Origin: Candidatus Nitrosocosmicus franklandus
GTDB lineage: Archaea > Thermoproteota > Nitrososphaeria > Nitrososphaerales > Nitrososphaeraceae
Assembly (NCBI RefSeq): GCF_900696045.1
Contig: NZ_LR216287.1
Coordinates: 1,779,854-1,843,853 of the forward strand
Direction: 5' to 3'
Length of the DNA stretch: 64,000 nucleotides
Position numbers and translations under genes: made by a program. The stretch's first letter is position 1, and every line of letters begins with the position of its first letter. This document shows, piece by piece, positions 1 to 9,203 of the stretch. The notes beneath the pieces are model-generated. The model was not told the DNA's origin, made no database searches, and was given only the letters and a program-made list of their open reading frames with translations.

Positions 1-1
1 A

Positions 2-121
2 CATCTGGAAACTGTCATTTATTTTGAATATTATAACCATGCCAAAATCATACATGGATACTCGGATGTTTCTAGTTTCGAATTAGATTACAAATCAACT
101 CGTTATGATTCGAATGCGTAA
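2..121 (+). pseudogene. C-terminal tail of an integrase-like (rve) transposase, cut by the window edge
   Basis: An open frame runs from the first bases of the window to a TAA and encodes 39 residues. The segment YFEYYNHAKIIHGYSDVSSFE resembles the YxxYYNxxRxHxxLxYxSPxxFE tail of IS3-type transposases with an rve integrase core. The catalytic part would lie to the left, outside the window, so whether the gene is intact cannot be judged. The Arg usually found in YYNxxRxH is Ile here, which hints at divergence or decay. The call rests on this short motif only. Confidence 0.35.
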
Positions 122-394
122 CTATTATATGATATCAATATAACTTAAGTTATTGTAGTAATGCAACCCTTCATAAAAAGTTGTTTGTAGAGGTCAAAGG
201 GATTGATTACAGGATTATCAAAAACTGGTATTGTACCCTATCGACTTAAAAGCATCTTTCTAAATTAATACAAGAAATTTATCTGATACTATTCCTAGGT
301 TTATTCTCTTACACCACTTGATCTAAAAGCAATAAATTCTAGAAATTATGCAAGAGTACTAGTATAAGAACTATTATGTCTAAACGATCATACT

Positions 395-1468
395 GTGTTA
401 GAATATTTTAGCAAAGAATTGGAATTTTTTCCAGTACAAAAACTTATTGTTGTTGGCCTTGGTCAACTTGGTCTTCCAGTTGCAAAATATGTTAAAGAAC
501 ATGGATTTGATACCTATGGTTACGATATTAATCAAAAAGCCATGCAGTCAGCTGAATCAAAATATGGGATAAAACCTGCTACAAACTTTGGTGACTTTGA
601 CGTACTTATTATCTGTGTTTCTACACACAGACCAGATGACATGTTCTCACCCCAAGTAGAGGGATTAATGTCAGTTGTAGAAAAGATATCAAGGGAAGCA
701 AAGACCGGTGCACTCATATCAATTGAAAGTACAATTCCAAAAGGCACATCAAAAAGAGTATTTGAGAAATTAGATCACAGACTTCACGTAGTACATGCAC
801 CTCACAGGTGGTATGCATTAGAAGAAGACATTCACGGTGTCAATCAGCTGCGAATAATAGGTGGTGTTAGTAGATGTTGTCTGCAACATGGACTCAACTT
901 TTATGATGGAAGACTACTCGACAAAGAAGATAAAGCAGTAACAATGATGCCAAATGCATCTTCATCACCATCCTCATCACCATCCTCCTCCACAATGGTA
1001 GACAACTCTTTGTCAGTAGCAACAACTTTGGAAGCAAAAAGCAAAACAAAAACTTCAAGCTCTATTACTACTAAATTAAACAAAAAAAGAAGCCTAGGTA
1101 TACCAATGCATCCAGTATCTTCAGTTGAAGTAGCTGAATTAACAAAAATAATTGAAAACGCACATAGATACCTTCAGATAGCATTTGCAGAAGAACTGTA
1201 TCTTTACTGTAAATCAAATGGCATAAGCTTTCCAGAGTTGAGGGAATCTCTTAACACCAAATGGAATGTTGAGATACTAGAACCAAGAGATGGAATAGGA
1301 GGTCACTGCCTACCCAAAGATACAAAGATGTTTATCAATTCATCAAACACAATAAAGAGCAAGATTTTACAAGCAGCAATGGAGATAGATGAAGACTACC
1401 GAGCGTATAGAGCTCAATTAGATGAGAAAAAACGGCTCTGTTCATTTAACGATAAACCTATAGCTTGA
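395..1468 (+). CDS. UDP-glucose/GDP-mannose dehydrogenase family protein, C-terminus replaced by an IS element
   Basis: NAD-dependent nucleotide-sugar dehydrogenase family, which oxidises a UDP-hexose to the uronate for surface polysaccharide or glycoprotein glycans. The N-terminal Rossmann motif GLGQLGLPVAKYV (about residues 22-34) and the catalytic GGHCLPKD motif with its Cys (about residue 300) are both present. At 357 aa it is shorter than the usual 420-450 aa and lacks the C-terminal UDP-binding domain. A Ser/Pro/Thr-rich linker (about residues 188-230) sits between the NAD domain and the central helical domain. The last 11 codons are IS sequence: the insertion at 1434 replaced the original end. 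Excising the IS and one target copy gives a 355-aa protein ending SKSFNGCV with TAA at 2135-2137. The start at 395 is TTG. A glycosyltransferase lies downstream. Confidence 0.75.
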   Translation: MLEYFSKELEFFPVQKLIVVGLGQLGLPVAKYVKEHGFDTYGYDINQKAMQSAESKYGIKPATNFGDFDVLIICVSTHRPDDMFSPQVEGLMSVVEKISREAKTGALISIESTIPKGTSKRVFEKLDHRLHVVHAPHRWYALEEDIHGVNQLRIIGGVSRCCLQHGLNFYDGRLLDKEDKAVTMMPNASSSPSSSPSSSTMVDNSLSVATTLEAKSKTKTSSSITTKLNKKRSLGIPMHPVSSVEVAELTKIIENAHRYLQIAFAEELYLYCKSNGISFPELRESLNTKWNVEILEPRDGIGGHCLPKDTKMFINSSNTIKSKILQAAMEIDEDYRAYRAQLDEKKRLCSFNDKPIA

Positions 1469-2100
1469 AGATGTCCTATTTCTTTTATGATTAGCAGAAA
1501 CAGAACACCTTCAAGGTATGTGTATTATGGCTTACATTTGTACTTTTCAGGTTTATCTTTAAGAAAAGCCTCGGAAAGATTGTCTCAGATGTATAAAAGA
1601 AACCATGTCTCCATCTGGAATTGGATTCAAAAATACAGGCCTCAAAAATTGAAAGCATCAAGAAGAAGAATTCTAGAATATATTGTAGACGAGACAATGT
1701 TGAAGGTAGGGTCAGAATACATCTGGCTTTGGGTGGCGATAGAGCCTGCAAACAGACAGATCCTCGCACTTTCTATATCCAAAGAGAGAAACATGTTTGT
1801 TGCAGAAAGATATCTTTCTAATTTGATCAAAGTTCATGGAAAGCACCCAGTTTCTACAGATGGTGGGACTTGGTATCCCATGGCTTGTCAGTTTCTCAAA
1901 CTCGATCACCATATTCATTCCTCTTACGAGAAAAGTGTAATCGAAAGAACGATGCAATATATCAAGGATAGAACCGAAAGTTTCGATGACTATTTTCCTT
2001 GTAGAATAAAGAACTGCAAGTTAAAGCATGTACGGAATTGGCTGCGGCTCTTTGTAGACTATCATAACAATGAAATAAAACATGTTAACTGAACAGAGCC
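1434..2100 (+). mobile_element. IS6-type insertion sequence, copy 1 (667 bp)
   Basis: The element is bounded by imperfect inverted repeats, GGCTCTGTTCATTTAAC at the left and GTTAACTGAACAGAGCC at the right, which match over 17 bp with one difference. Flanking 8-bp direct repeats GAAAAAAC lie at 1426-1433 and 2101-2108, the target duplication length typical of the IS6 family. One transposase gene fills the interior. By eye the sequence differs from copy 2 at only two positions (the 5' leader at about 1460 and a silent Ser codon), so insertion was recent. It truncates the preceding dehydrogenase gene. Confidence 0.93.
1487..2092 (+). CDS. IS6-family-like DDE transposase (copy 1)
   Basis: A 201-aa transposase beginning with an HTH-like segment (about residues 20-50: GLSLRKASERLSQ ... 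HVSIWNWIQKY). The catalytic core follows, with D68 in YIVDET, D125 in VSTDGGTWY and E153 in VIERTMQYIKDRT as the DDE candidates. Length is slightly below the 210-240 aa usual for IS6/IS26 transposases, but both element ends and the reading frame are intact. The start ATG at 1487 lies 53 bp inside the element. The protein is identical to that of copy 2 and roughly four fifths identical to copy 3. Confidence 0.92.
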   Translation: MISRNRTPSRYVYYGLHLYFSGLSLRKASERLSQMYKRNHVSIWNWIQKYRPQKLKASRRRILEYIVDETMLKVGSEYIWLWVAIEPANRQILALSISKERNMFVAERYLSNLIKVHGKHPVSTDGGTWYPMACQFLKLDHHIHSSYEKSVIERTMQYIKDRTESFDDYFPCRIKNCKLKHVRNWLRLFVDYHNNEIKHVN

Positions 2101-2241
2101 GAAAAAACATTCTAAATCTTTTAATGGTTGTGTGTAATAGTCATATTTCTGTCACTTTTTCATAGTTTTGTTATCATACGAATCATTGTCATAAATTATA
2201 GTGCATATATATAAACAATTATTGATATACATTATATAGAC

Positions 2242-2409
2242 ATGCTTGGAACACTTTGGACAATTATTTTAGTTATAGTTGCAATTATTGTAATAGTACT
2301 TTTACTACGGTTTCTTTTTGGAATACTCGTCATAGCTCCAGTAGGCTTGGAATTCATTGACTCTGATCTGACGATCAATCCAGCCTTGTCAAAAGTCATA
2401 AATGTATAG
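2242..2409 (+). CDS. Short single-span membrane protein (55 aa)
   Basis: ATG to TAG encodes 55 residues: a strongly hydrophobic helix (about residues 6-34, rich in Ile/Val/Leu) followed by a short tail. A TATA-like run (ATATATATAAA, about 2206-2216) sits 26-36 bp upstream of the ATG, which fits a leaderless archaeal promoter. No family is recognised. It lies between the IS copy and the glycosyltransferase on the same strand. Function is unknown; the promoter fit and hydrophobic pattern are the only support. Confidence 0.5.
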   Translation: MLGTLWTIILVIVAIIVIVLLLRFLFGILVIAPVGLEFIDSDLTINPALSKVINV

Positions 2410-2607
2410 TTTTTTTGGTAGTGGACTTCTTGGTTTCTATAGTACCTATTTAAGGATATGTATCCATAAATAGGAAATAGGGACTTAATTATATTAATAA
2501 ATAATTGTAACCAATAGAGTGAACTATGATCTTTATTTAAATCCCAAGAAGGGAAATTCCTTGGTATGATCGTTATAAGATTTTATGAACAAATGAATAT
2601 GAAATAA

Positions 2608-3957
2608 TTGAGAGCAAATTTTATTTATTCAAATTTAAATCCCTGCGGGGGCGGTGAACGTTTCACATTAGTTACCATGAAGGCAGTGTACGAGATGGGA
2701 CTAGAAATAGACTTAACGACGCTAGAGCAACCGAATTTATCCAAATTAGAAAATGCATATGGAAATGATTTGGCATCCATTGCAAAGAAAATTAAAAAAA
2801 TTAATCTTTTGAGTATGTTTGACGAACAAAGCATACGTCAAACATTACAACAAGATAATTATGATTTGATTATTAATACTCATGGTGATTTAGATCCATA
2901 TTTCCATTCGTCATTGAATGCTAACAACATGATTGTCTATTGTCACTATCCATCTGCCAAGTTATTTTTAGAAAATAACAATCTTGATTATTTGTCTTAT
3001 CATCTTAAAATCGATCGACTGCCGTCTATTTCTGTATCTAATCAAGATACATCAAACCCCATAATATCTTTCGGGAATTCTAGTCAACTAATGTCACAAA
3101 TAGTTGAATCATCAGGAACTGAGACTAGTATTATGAGTCACAGTGATTATAGAAATCAATATGCAATATGGGTCAAGAAAGCTTTTGATTCTATGATCAG
3201 AAACTCCTTTTTGATGACAAACTCTAATTACAGCAAAGCTGCCATACAAAAAGAATACGGTACAAATAACGATATTCTTGTCCTAAGCCCACCAGTAGAC
3301 GTAGACACAATCATTTCAAAAATAAAAATAGAACAGCGTTTTGATTCATCATTATCATCACAAGTAAATTACAGCGATGAAAATGGCATCCTAGTCATCT
3401 GTAGAATCGAACCAAGTAAAAGAATTGAGAACGCCATTTATCTTGCAAAGATATTAAAAGAAAGAAAAATTAAGACCAAGCTAAACATAGCAGGGAGTTT
3501 AGAACCTTTTTATCAGGATTATTACCATGATCTACTCCAGTTAATATCAAAACTTGATCTATCAGATACTGTGAAATTGCATACAGATGTAAGTTTTGAA
3601 GAACTAATTGAGCTGATGAAAAAAAGCAAAATCTTCTTTCATCCTAGAGAAGGAGAGCATTTTGGAATGTCGATTGTAGAGGCTATGAGTGCTGGATTAA
3701 TTCCCATTGTACCTACCGTAGGCGGACAATCAGAATTCGTTCCTGTTGAATATCAATACAAGTCGTTAGAAGATGCAAGCCAAATAGTATCACAACTACT
3801 AACAAATATGTCAAAAGAAGAGATGATAAAAGAAAGTATCAAGATGAGAGACATTGCCAAGAATTTTTCAGAGACAAACTACAAGAGACAATTTCAGTTG
3901 ATTGTTAGTCGAATGCTATATGTTCAATCTAATCTCAGGTTAAGTTCTCATAAATAG
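2608..3957 (+). CDS. Glycosyltransferase family 4 (ALG11-like)
   Basis: A 449-aa GT-B fold glycosyltransferase. The N-terminus YSNLNPCGGGERFTLVTMKA matches the start of ALG11/archaeal mannosyltransferase-like GT4 proteins. The C-terminal donor-binding half carries ILVICRIEPSKRIENAI (about residue 270) and the E-x7-E motif EGEHFGMSIVEAM (about residue 350) that contacts the nucleotide-sugar. It probably adds a hexose to a lipid-linked or surface glycan at the cytoplasmic membrane face. TTG is the only start that fits, since the ATGs just upstream run into TAA. With the dehydrogenase at 395 it suggests a remnant of a surface-glycan cluster. The acceptor cannot be read from sequence. Confidence 0.85.
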   Translation: MRANFIYSNLNPCGGGERFTLVTMKAVYEMGLEIDLTTLEQPNLSKLENAYGNDLASIAKKIKKINLLSMFDEQSIRQTLQQDNYDLIINTHGDLDPYFHSSLNANNMIVYCHYPSAKLFLENNNLDYLSYHLKIDRLPSISVSNQDTSNPIISFGNSSQLMSQIVESSGTETSIMSHSDYRNQYAIWVKKAFDSMIRNSFLMTNSNYSKAAIQKEYGTNNDILVLSPPVDVDTIISKIKIEQRFDSSLSSQVNYSDENGILVICRIEPSKRIENAIYLAKILKERKIKTKLNIAGSLEPFYQDYYHDLLQLISKLDLSDTVKLHTDVSFEELIELMKKSKIFFHPREGEHFGMSIVEAMSAGLIPIVPTVGGQSEFVPVEYQYKSLEDASQIVSQLLTNMSKEEMIKESIKMRDIAKNFSETNYKRQFQLIVSRMLYVQSNLRLSSHK

Positions 3958-4741
3958 GCTTTCATATGTTATATGATCAGATTTCAAACTTTTTGTTACA
4001 ACATAAGATAACATTTCATGAGAATTCGATACTTGTAGTTTTGACATATCTAAAGATAAATATGGCATTCAACGAAACAAGTAAGATATTAATGACATTG
4101 TTTTACTAGGTTTATAGTCTTTCTAGTAATGAATCTTTAGAACTATTATCTTAGACTCAAGCATCAACTAAAGCAAATTAAAATAAGTTTATCTCTTCCT
4201 TGAGTTTATTTTAAAATTGTATTCTCAAGACACGTTAGAATCATCAGTAACAGTGAGCAATCTGGGTATCTTATCATAGATAGTTAGTTGTTACCTATTA
4301 GTTTATTTCAATTATGGCCATTATATTTAAACTAACAGAGATGTCTACATATAGGAAGTTATTCTTTTATCATAGAGTACGTTACTGTTTAAATAAGATA
4401 TTTGAATTATTTGTGATAAACTTCAAGTATAATTATAAATTGAGAGATGTTTTGTTACGAATTTATCATGTTATTTGAAATGGTATTGTGCATAGGGTTA
4501 TAATGCATCTTTATGATTTTTTGTAGCATTTATCGAAACTATGCACAACGAATAGCCGTTTTACGATGGGGTTTTAACACTATATTGAGAGACCAATACA
4601 TACTGACATTAAATTCGAAATATAAGATTCAATAATGAAATTACACGTTATCTTATGTATAGAGTGTCTGTTAATAAGGCATAATTAATTCTTAATTTTC
4701 TAGGATTAATATTATTAGTTAGTCCTGCTGTTATTAATGAT
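3958..4741. other. Non-coding AT-rich stretch
   Basis: About 780 bp with stops in all frames. No repeat, RNA gene or convincing short gene was seen. The last 80 bp (TTAATATTATTAGTTAG region) should hold the promoter of the operon at 4742. Confidence 0.5.
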
Positions 4742-5011
4742 ATGAGCGAATTCGCCTACATCCGATTCCTAAGCTTGGATTTGCTTACCGAAGAAGAAAA
4801 AAATAACAAAAATGAAATAATTGAACTTACTGAACAGGTTTTGGATGCAGAGGGAATCGAATGTGATTCAAAAATCTCAAAGGTTTCCGAAGAAAAACTA
4901 AAGGAAATTCTAAAAGAAGTGAGAAAGATTCGAAAGAAGAGAAGAATGAATTACGATGAGGAAGATGAATCATCTACCATTACTATTGAGGAAACTCGCG
5001 AACAAAGATGA
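4742..5011 (+). CDS. Small highly charged protein of unknown function (89 aa)
   Basis: An 89-aa protein dominated by Glu and Lys. The stretch EEKLKEILKEVRKIRKKRRMNYDEEDE (about residues 47-73) probably forms an amphipathic or coiled-coil helix with an acidic tail. No known domain is recognised. The stop codon overlaps the start of the next gene by ATGA, so the two are translationally coupled and probably act together; the partner is a membrane protein. It may be a cytoplasmic partner of that protein, but this is inference from gene order only. Confidence 0.6.
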   Translation: MSEFAYIRFLSLDLLTEEEKNNKNEIIELTEQVLDAEGIECDSKISKVSEEKLKEILKEVRKIRKKRRMNYDEEDESSTITIEETREQR

Positions 5012-5367
5012 GTGATAACCATAGTAGCAGGAAAGATAAAAATAATCGTCTGCTTGCTAGAAGTAGTACTGTGACATGGCCATTAATTGGAGGCATAGTT
5101 GTAATAGCATTTAGTATATTGTTACTGACTTTGCGCGCCGTAGTACCGTCACTTGTTATAATGCTGGCAGGTATATCGCTCATTGTTTATTGGTTATATC
5201 TTATAAATACTAAAAATCAAAGAATCAAATCAAAAATAGATAAGAAATGTCTATGTGCAATATGCGAACATACAGAATCTAATTTATGTATTCAACAAAA
5301 ATGCATATGTTGTTCAATAGCCAAAGGGGATAAAATAGTTGGTCATACAAATAACCCCTTACAGTAA
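5008..5367 (+). CDS. Two-span membrane protein with a C-terminal Cys-rich tail
   Basis: A 119-aa protein: a basic N-terminus, two transmembrane helices (about residues 25-46 and 50-68), then a Cys-rich tail with CLCAIC, CIQQKC and ICC groups and a His (about residues 82-103), a likely metal site. The tail resembles the short Cys/His protein at 54268 (CxxCxH ... C ... C.C). ATGA overlap with the 89-aa gene upstream indicates an operon. The family is not recognised. The positively charged segments suggest the Cys tail is cytoplasmic, which would suit zinc rather than exposed copper; this is inferred. Confidence 0.6.
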   Translation: MSDNHSSRKDKNNRLLARSSTVTWPLIGGIVVIAFSILLLTLRAVVPSLVIMLAGISLIVYWLYLINTKNQRIKSKIDKKCLCAICEHTESNLCIQQKCICCSIAKGDKIVGHTNNPLQ

Positions 5368-5424
5368 CCCCTTGAAGTTATATCAGGATATTTATCTAAT
5401 GTGTTATCCGTATAGAGAGATCAG

Positions 5425-6489
5425 ATGAATAAATTATTCCAAAATTCCTTTCCCTTTACAGTATGTATTATATGGTCTGCATTTCTGATAGGTATTTTAG
5501 TATTTTTTGCAAACAGTTTTTCTGGTTTACCTTTTTTATTCTCCACCGCATTAGGACAGGAGGCATCCATTACCATCAATACTCCCGATTTAATTAATAA
5601 AGCGAAATATCTGAATAATGTTGGAAACTATACTGGAGCCTTAGCTTATTTTGAAAAGGTATTGATTGCAGAGCCTAATAATACTGAGGCATTACACGGT
5701 AAAGGGTTGACCATTGATAATTTTGGTAATCATACAGAAGCTGTTGACATCTATGATAAAATTTTGGAAATCGAACCTGATAACATGGACGCACTAGCTA
5801 GCAAAGGTGTAGTATTATATAATACTGGTAACAAGGAAGAGGCCATTAAAAATTTTGAAAAGGTATTGACATTAAATTATAGTTCAAGTAATCGTTCGTT
5901 CTTTAATTGGGGTGTATCACACTATGGACTAGGAAACTATCAAAATGCAATAGAGTCATTTAGGAAAGCGTTACAAATCGATCCGAACAATAGTCTGACA
6001 TTAAATAATCTTGGTTTTGCATTGGATATATCAGGTAAGTATGAAGAAGCCATAAAATATTTTGATCTTGCAGCCTTGATCAACTCTAACAGTGCTAATG
6101 CATTTTATGGTAAAGCTTTAGCTGTTGGTCATTTGGGTAACCAAACTAAAGCCCTTGAGTTATTGAATAAGGCTCTTTCTATAAACAATAACAATACATT
6201 TGCACTAGTTGGCAAAGCTGACTACTTGTATAAACTACGAAACTTTACAGGTGCCACGCTATATGCTGATAAGGCACTGGAAATAGATCCTATTAATACC
6301 AATGCTCTAATTGTAAAAGGATTTGCCCTGGGTATATCTGGTAATCACTCAGAAGCCTTACGATACTTTAACCAAGCACTTGAGAATGATGTAAAGAACA
6401 TGGATGCCTTATATGGCAAAAGAATAATTCTAAACGAATTAGGTAATCATACAGAAGTGGCAAAGTATATCGAGAATAAATCTCGATAA
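5425..6489 (+). CDS. Membrane-anchored or secreted TPR-repeat protein
   Basis: 354 aa. A hydrophobic N-terminal segment (about residues 8-32, then LGQEAS) is a signal peptide or anchor. After it come about eight tetratricopeptide repeats of 34 residues (residues 55-350) with the W/L-G-Y/F-A-P pattern, for example YFEKVLIAEPNNTEALHGKG and SFRKALQIDPNNSLTLNNLG. TPR arrays are scaffolds for protein-protein contacts; this one would face outside the membrane. The regular spacing and uninterrupted frame suggest a functional gene. No partner is obvious; the two genes upstream are on the same strand 57 bp away and may be co-transcribed. Confidence 0.85.
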   Translation: MNKLFQNSFPFTVCIIWSAFLIGILVFFANSFSGLPFLFSTALGQEASITINTPDLINKAKYLNNVGNYTGALAYFEKVLIAEPNNTEALHGKGLTIDNFGNHTEAVDIYDKILEIEPDNMDALASKGVVLYNTGNKEEAIKNFEKVLTLNYSSSNRSFFNWGVSHYGLGNYQNAIESFRKALQIDPNNSLTLNNLGFALDISGKYEEAIKYFDLAALINSNSANAFYGKALAVGHLGNQTKALELLNKALSINNNNTFALVGKADYLYKLRNFTGATLYADKALEIDPINTNALIVKGFALGISGNHSEALRYFNQALENDVKNMDALYGKRIILNELGNHTEVAKYIENKSR

Positions 6490-7837
6490 AGTGTAATCAA
6501 GATGCGAGGTAATAAAATACGCGCAAAATACCTTCCTCTTTCCTTTACCTTTCTCTATTTTTCTACTGATGTATATGTTTGTATTTATCTTCTATTTTCT
6601 GATGTTAAACATGGTATAAAGAAAGAAGGAGATCGATCACTTTGTTCAAAACAAACCTTTGATTTTTGTCATATATTTATTTTATCATTTAAAAGGCCTT
6701 AAATATAAATGTGGGGTAATTATATATGTTAAGTTTTTCAATTCCTGAGACTATGTTCTTTGCAAAACCTATTGGCATTCATAATGCTATATGTTAAAAA
6801 TATTGAATTCCTGAGATACATGATCCTTGTTTGCCGATGAGGAATCTATAAGACATGTCTATACAGGAAAAGGGAGTTTTAGAAATAGATTCAATTTAAT
6901 AATAACATGCCTTTGTTTATAGACATAGAAAATACTCTATTCTAAATGATACAGATTTGTGTCAATCATTTATTCAATAGTATGATGACTAAATGACCTG
7001 ACTGGTTACTTGATTTTGACAAAGTAATGTTAATGGATCAACTGTGTAAACTGTCTTGCTTTGTATTCTTATAACCTCTCTTTTTTCAAATGGACGAAAT
7101 ATGTGTTTGTTTATACTCGCTAATTTATTGTTTCCGCCAAAGAAATCAAATCACATCTGTTAATATGTTAATTTTTATCTTTTTGGTTTATCATCATAGT
7201 TATCACTATTAAAAATATTAGATAAAGAAATATCAGAGTAGATCTTGAATAGGTCATATTTTTTTTCTTTAATTAATGGAGTATTATCAGTTTACCGTCT
7301 TGAAAAATGATCCTTATCTGGACCAATTGCGAATCTTATTCATTATTGATTATTCATAAAGAACTTCGTAGCCTCTTGGGAAGATATAGTTAATACCACT
7401 ACATATATCCATATGATGAGAATGCTAAAGCAGTTATTATTAAATCAACCAGCAATAGATATTTTGTAATGGCTTATGGCCTCCTGCAATTTCAGATCGG
7501 TACCGATACAGGTAGTCAAGCCATAGAACATGATTCTTCATATCGAGCTAAGACTGTGATCTGATTGATAAATAACAACGGTAAAAAGAATTGCAGTTAA
7601 TAATAAGCAAAATCCTATTTACCCAACTAATTACAAAATGTCCATGGTCGATCGACATCGTACTTATATTGCAGTTTCATAAAATTGACCTTTTAATCTA
7701 GTTTAAAGTGATCCAAGCCATTGACAAATAAATACTGAAAAGTTTTATTTGGATCGAAGTCAAAAACTAAAAAGGTAATGATTCCAAGTATCTCGAAATC
7801 TACTAGTCTTTTATAACTTGTTTAGCAAGATATTATC
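6490..7837. other. Long non-coding stretch with one possible structured element
   Basis: About 1.35 kb without a convincing gene. A 66-codon open frame at 6502 has no family resemblance or coding bias and is left out. The only structure noted is nested pairing at 7470-7523, listed separately. The end carries the promoter of the C2H2 protein gene. Confidence 0.45.
7470..7523. repeat. Nested inverted repeats around a 12-bp palindrome
   Basis: TGGCTT (7470-7475) pairs with AAGCCA (7518-7523), and CCTG (7483-7486) with CAGG (7509-7512). Inside them ATCGGTACCGAT (7496-7507) is a perfect palindrome. The stretch is also visibly richer in G and C than its surroundings. It may be a small structured RNA or a protein-binding site. 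Chance is not excluded. Confidence 0.25.
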
Positions 7838-8554
7838 ATGTCTAGTATTAATGAAAACGAAACAGAATCGTCCGCCATAATTAAAGAAATTATTCCAGGT
7901 AAAAATAATGACTTTAACGAGAAATCCATTAGCCAGAATGACAACAGCAATAATAATAATCCCATACCCTCCATTCAAAGATATGATGAACAAGAATCTG
8001 CGCAAGCTGTAACTGAATTCCTAGATGAGAAAGAAAAACTGATGAATAAAAGTACGAATGAAGCGGAGGATCATACTCCTAATTCGAATCAAGCGACTAT
8101 CAACAATACTAGGAAAGTAATGAACCATGCATCAAAGGATACCAGAGAAAGCCATCTAGAAATCCAGAAACAATTTCCTGATCCCTTTCAATCGATCTTT
8201 ACCCCATACTTTCAAAACACACAGAACCAATTTAAGAATAACCAAGACTACTTCAATAACATATTAGAATTATATGGTAAGATAGTAAACAATTACGTAG
8301 AAAGCGCTTTAGCTTTCAATACAATTTTCAATGAAGCAGTATCTTCAAGTATGAATTCTTGGAGAAATGCGTTTGATACATCATCATCATCATCATCGAT
8401 TAATCGAAGAGGTAGTTTCAAAGTAGATAGCGGAAGAAATTCAGACGAAAATTCAACAGACGTGAAGGCAACATTTTCCTGTGAAACATGCGGACAAATT
8501 TTTGACTCTAGACAAAATTTAAAGGAACATACCAGCATCACTCACTACAAATAA
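7838..8554 (+). CDS. C2H2 zinc-finger protein with a low-complexity N-terminus
   Basis: 238 aa. Residues 1-100 are polar, Asn/Glu/Ser-rich and probably disordered. The middle (about residues 118-180, DPFQSIFTPYFQ ... VNNYVESALAFNTIFNEAVSSSMNSW) is predicted helical and reminiscent of phasin-like helices. A Ser run encoded by (CAT/TCA) repeats follows. The last 27 residues form a classical C2H2 finger: C-x2-C-x5-F-x6-L-x2-H-x4-H (FSCETCGQIF ... LKEHTSITH). Single C2H2 fingers occur in archaeal regulators and could bind DNA, RNA or protein. A weak stem-loop (8635-8649) lies about 80 bp past the stop. Function is unknown beyond the finger. Confidence 0.75.
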   Translation: MSSINENETESSAIIKEIIPGKNNDFNEKSISQNDNSNNNNPIPSIQRYDEQESAQAVTEFLDEKEKLMNKSTNEAEDHTPNSNQATINNTRKVMNHASKDTRESHLEIQKQFPDPFQSIFTPYFQNTQNQFKNNQDYFNNILELYGKIVNNYVESALAFNTIFNEAVSSSMNSWRNAFDTSSSSSSINRRGSFKVDSGRNSDENSTDVKATFSCETCGQIFDSRQNLKEHTSITHYK

Positions 8555-9203
8555 TTTTTTATACAGCACAACTATTGTCATTTGTTGTAGAAAGAATCAT
8601 CCAATTGTAATTTGAGACAGAAGCACCAAAAAAGGCTAAGCACATTAGCTTATTTCAATCCAATTGACATGTGGTTTCAATATTGTAGGTAATATTCAAC
8701 TGTTAGGTTGTAAGATAGAAGGCATCCAAAAGATATTGATAAACACTTACTAGACATTGATTTCATATAAGTAATATAGAGTATAACTGGTATCAAATAA
8801 TGGATATCGCAAGTATTATCTGAATCTTAATTTAAATCTCAGGATTGAATGCTTAGTAATGTATTGACTTTGTATTTCTCGTTACACCTCATAATCAACA
8901 TCAAACTATTTGTAAACATGATTACTTGATTCCTTGTTAATACTCTATTAATAGAGAATGCATATTCCGATTCTAGAAATTATACGCCACCACTACCAAC
9001 TGGCATTCTCGAGAACTGATAATTGCCCTTCTTATTGCCAGATAGAGTTTTTAATATAGCTGAAGACAAGTGAAAATTACAACTTGTTTGAACCCGCTCT
9101 AATAAAACATGTACAAAACACTCTAATTCTAGCGTAATTTTAATCTGAACGATATGGTGAATGATAGTTAGAAGCTTTATAAGCATTTTAGTAGATAGAT
9201 CTC
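8555..9203. other. Intergenic stretch without a clear gene
   Basis: About 650 bp. A minus-strand open frame (8980-9186) ends in a Gly-rich peptide (FSRMPVGSGGV) but has no recognisable domain and its upstream part looks random, so it is not called. A GCTAA/TTAGC hairpin with a 5-nt loop lies at 8635-8649. Confidence 0.4.

Noticed and set aside
6502-6702. 66-codon open frame after the TPR gene
   Set aside because: Low-complexity, Phe/Ser/Leu-rich translation of AT-rich DNA without motif, ribosome site or family resemblance.
8980-9186. Minus-strand frame ending in FSRMPVGSGGV
   Set aside because: The tail looks protein-like, but the upstream part does not and no domain or partner supports it.
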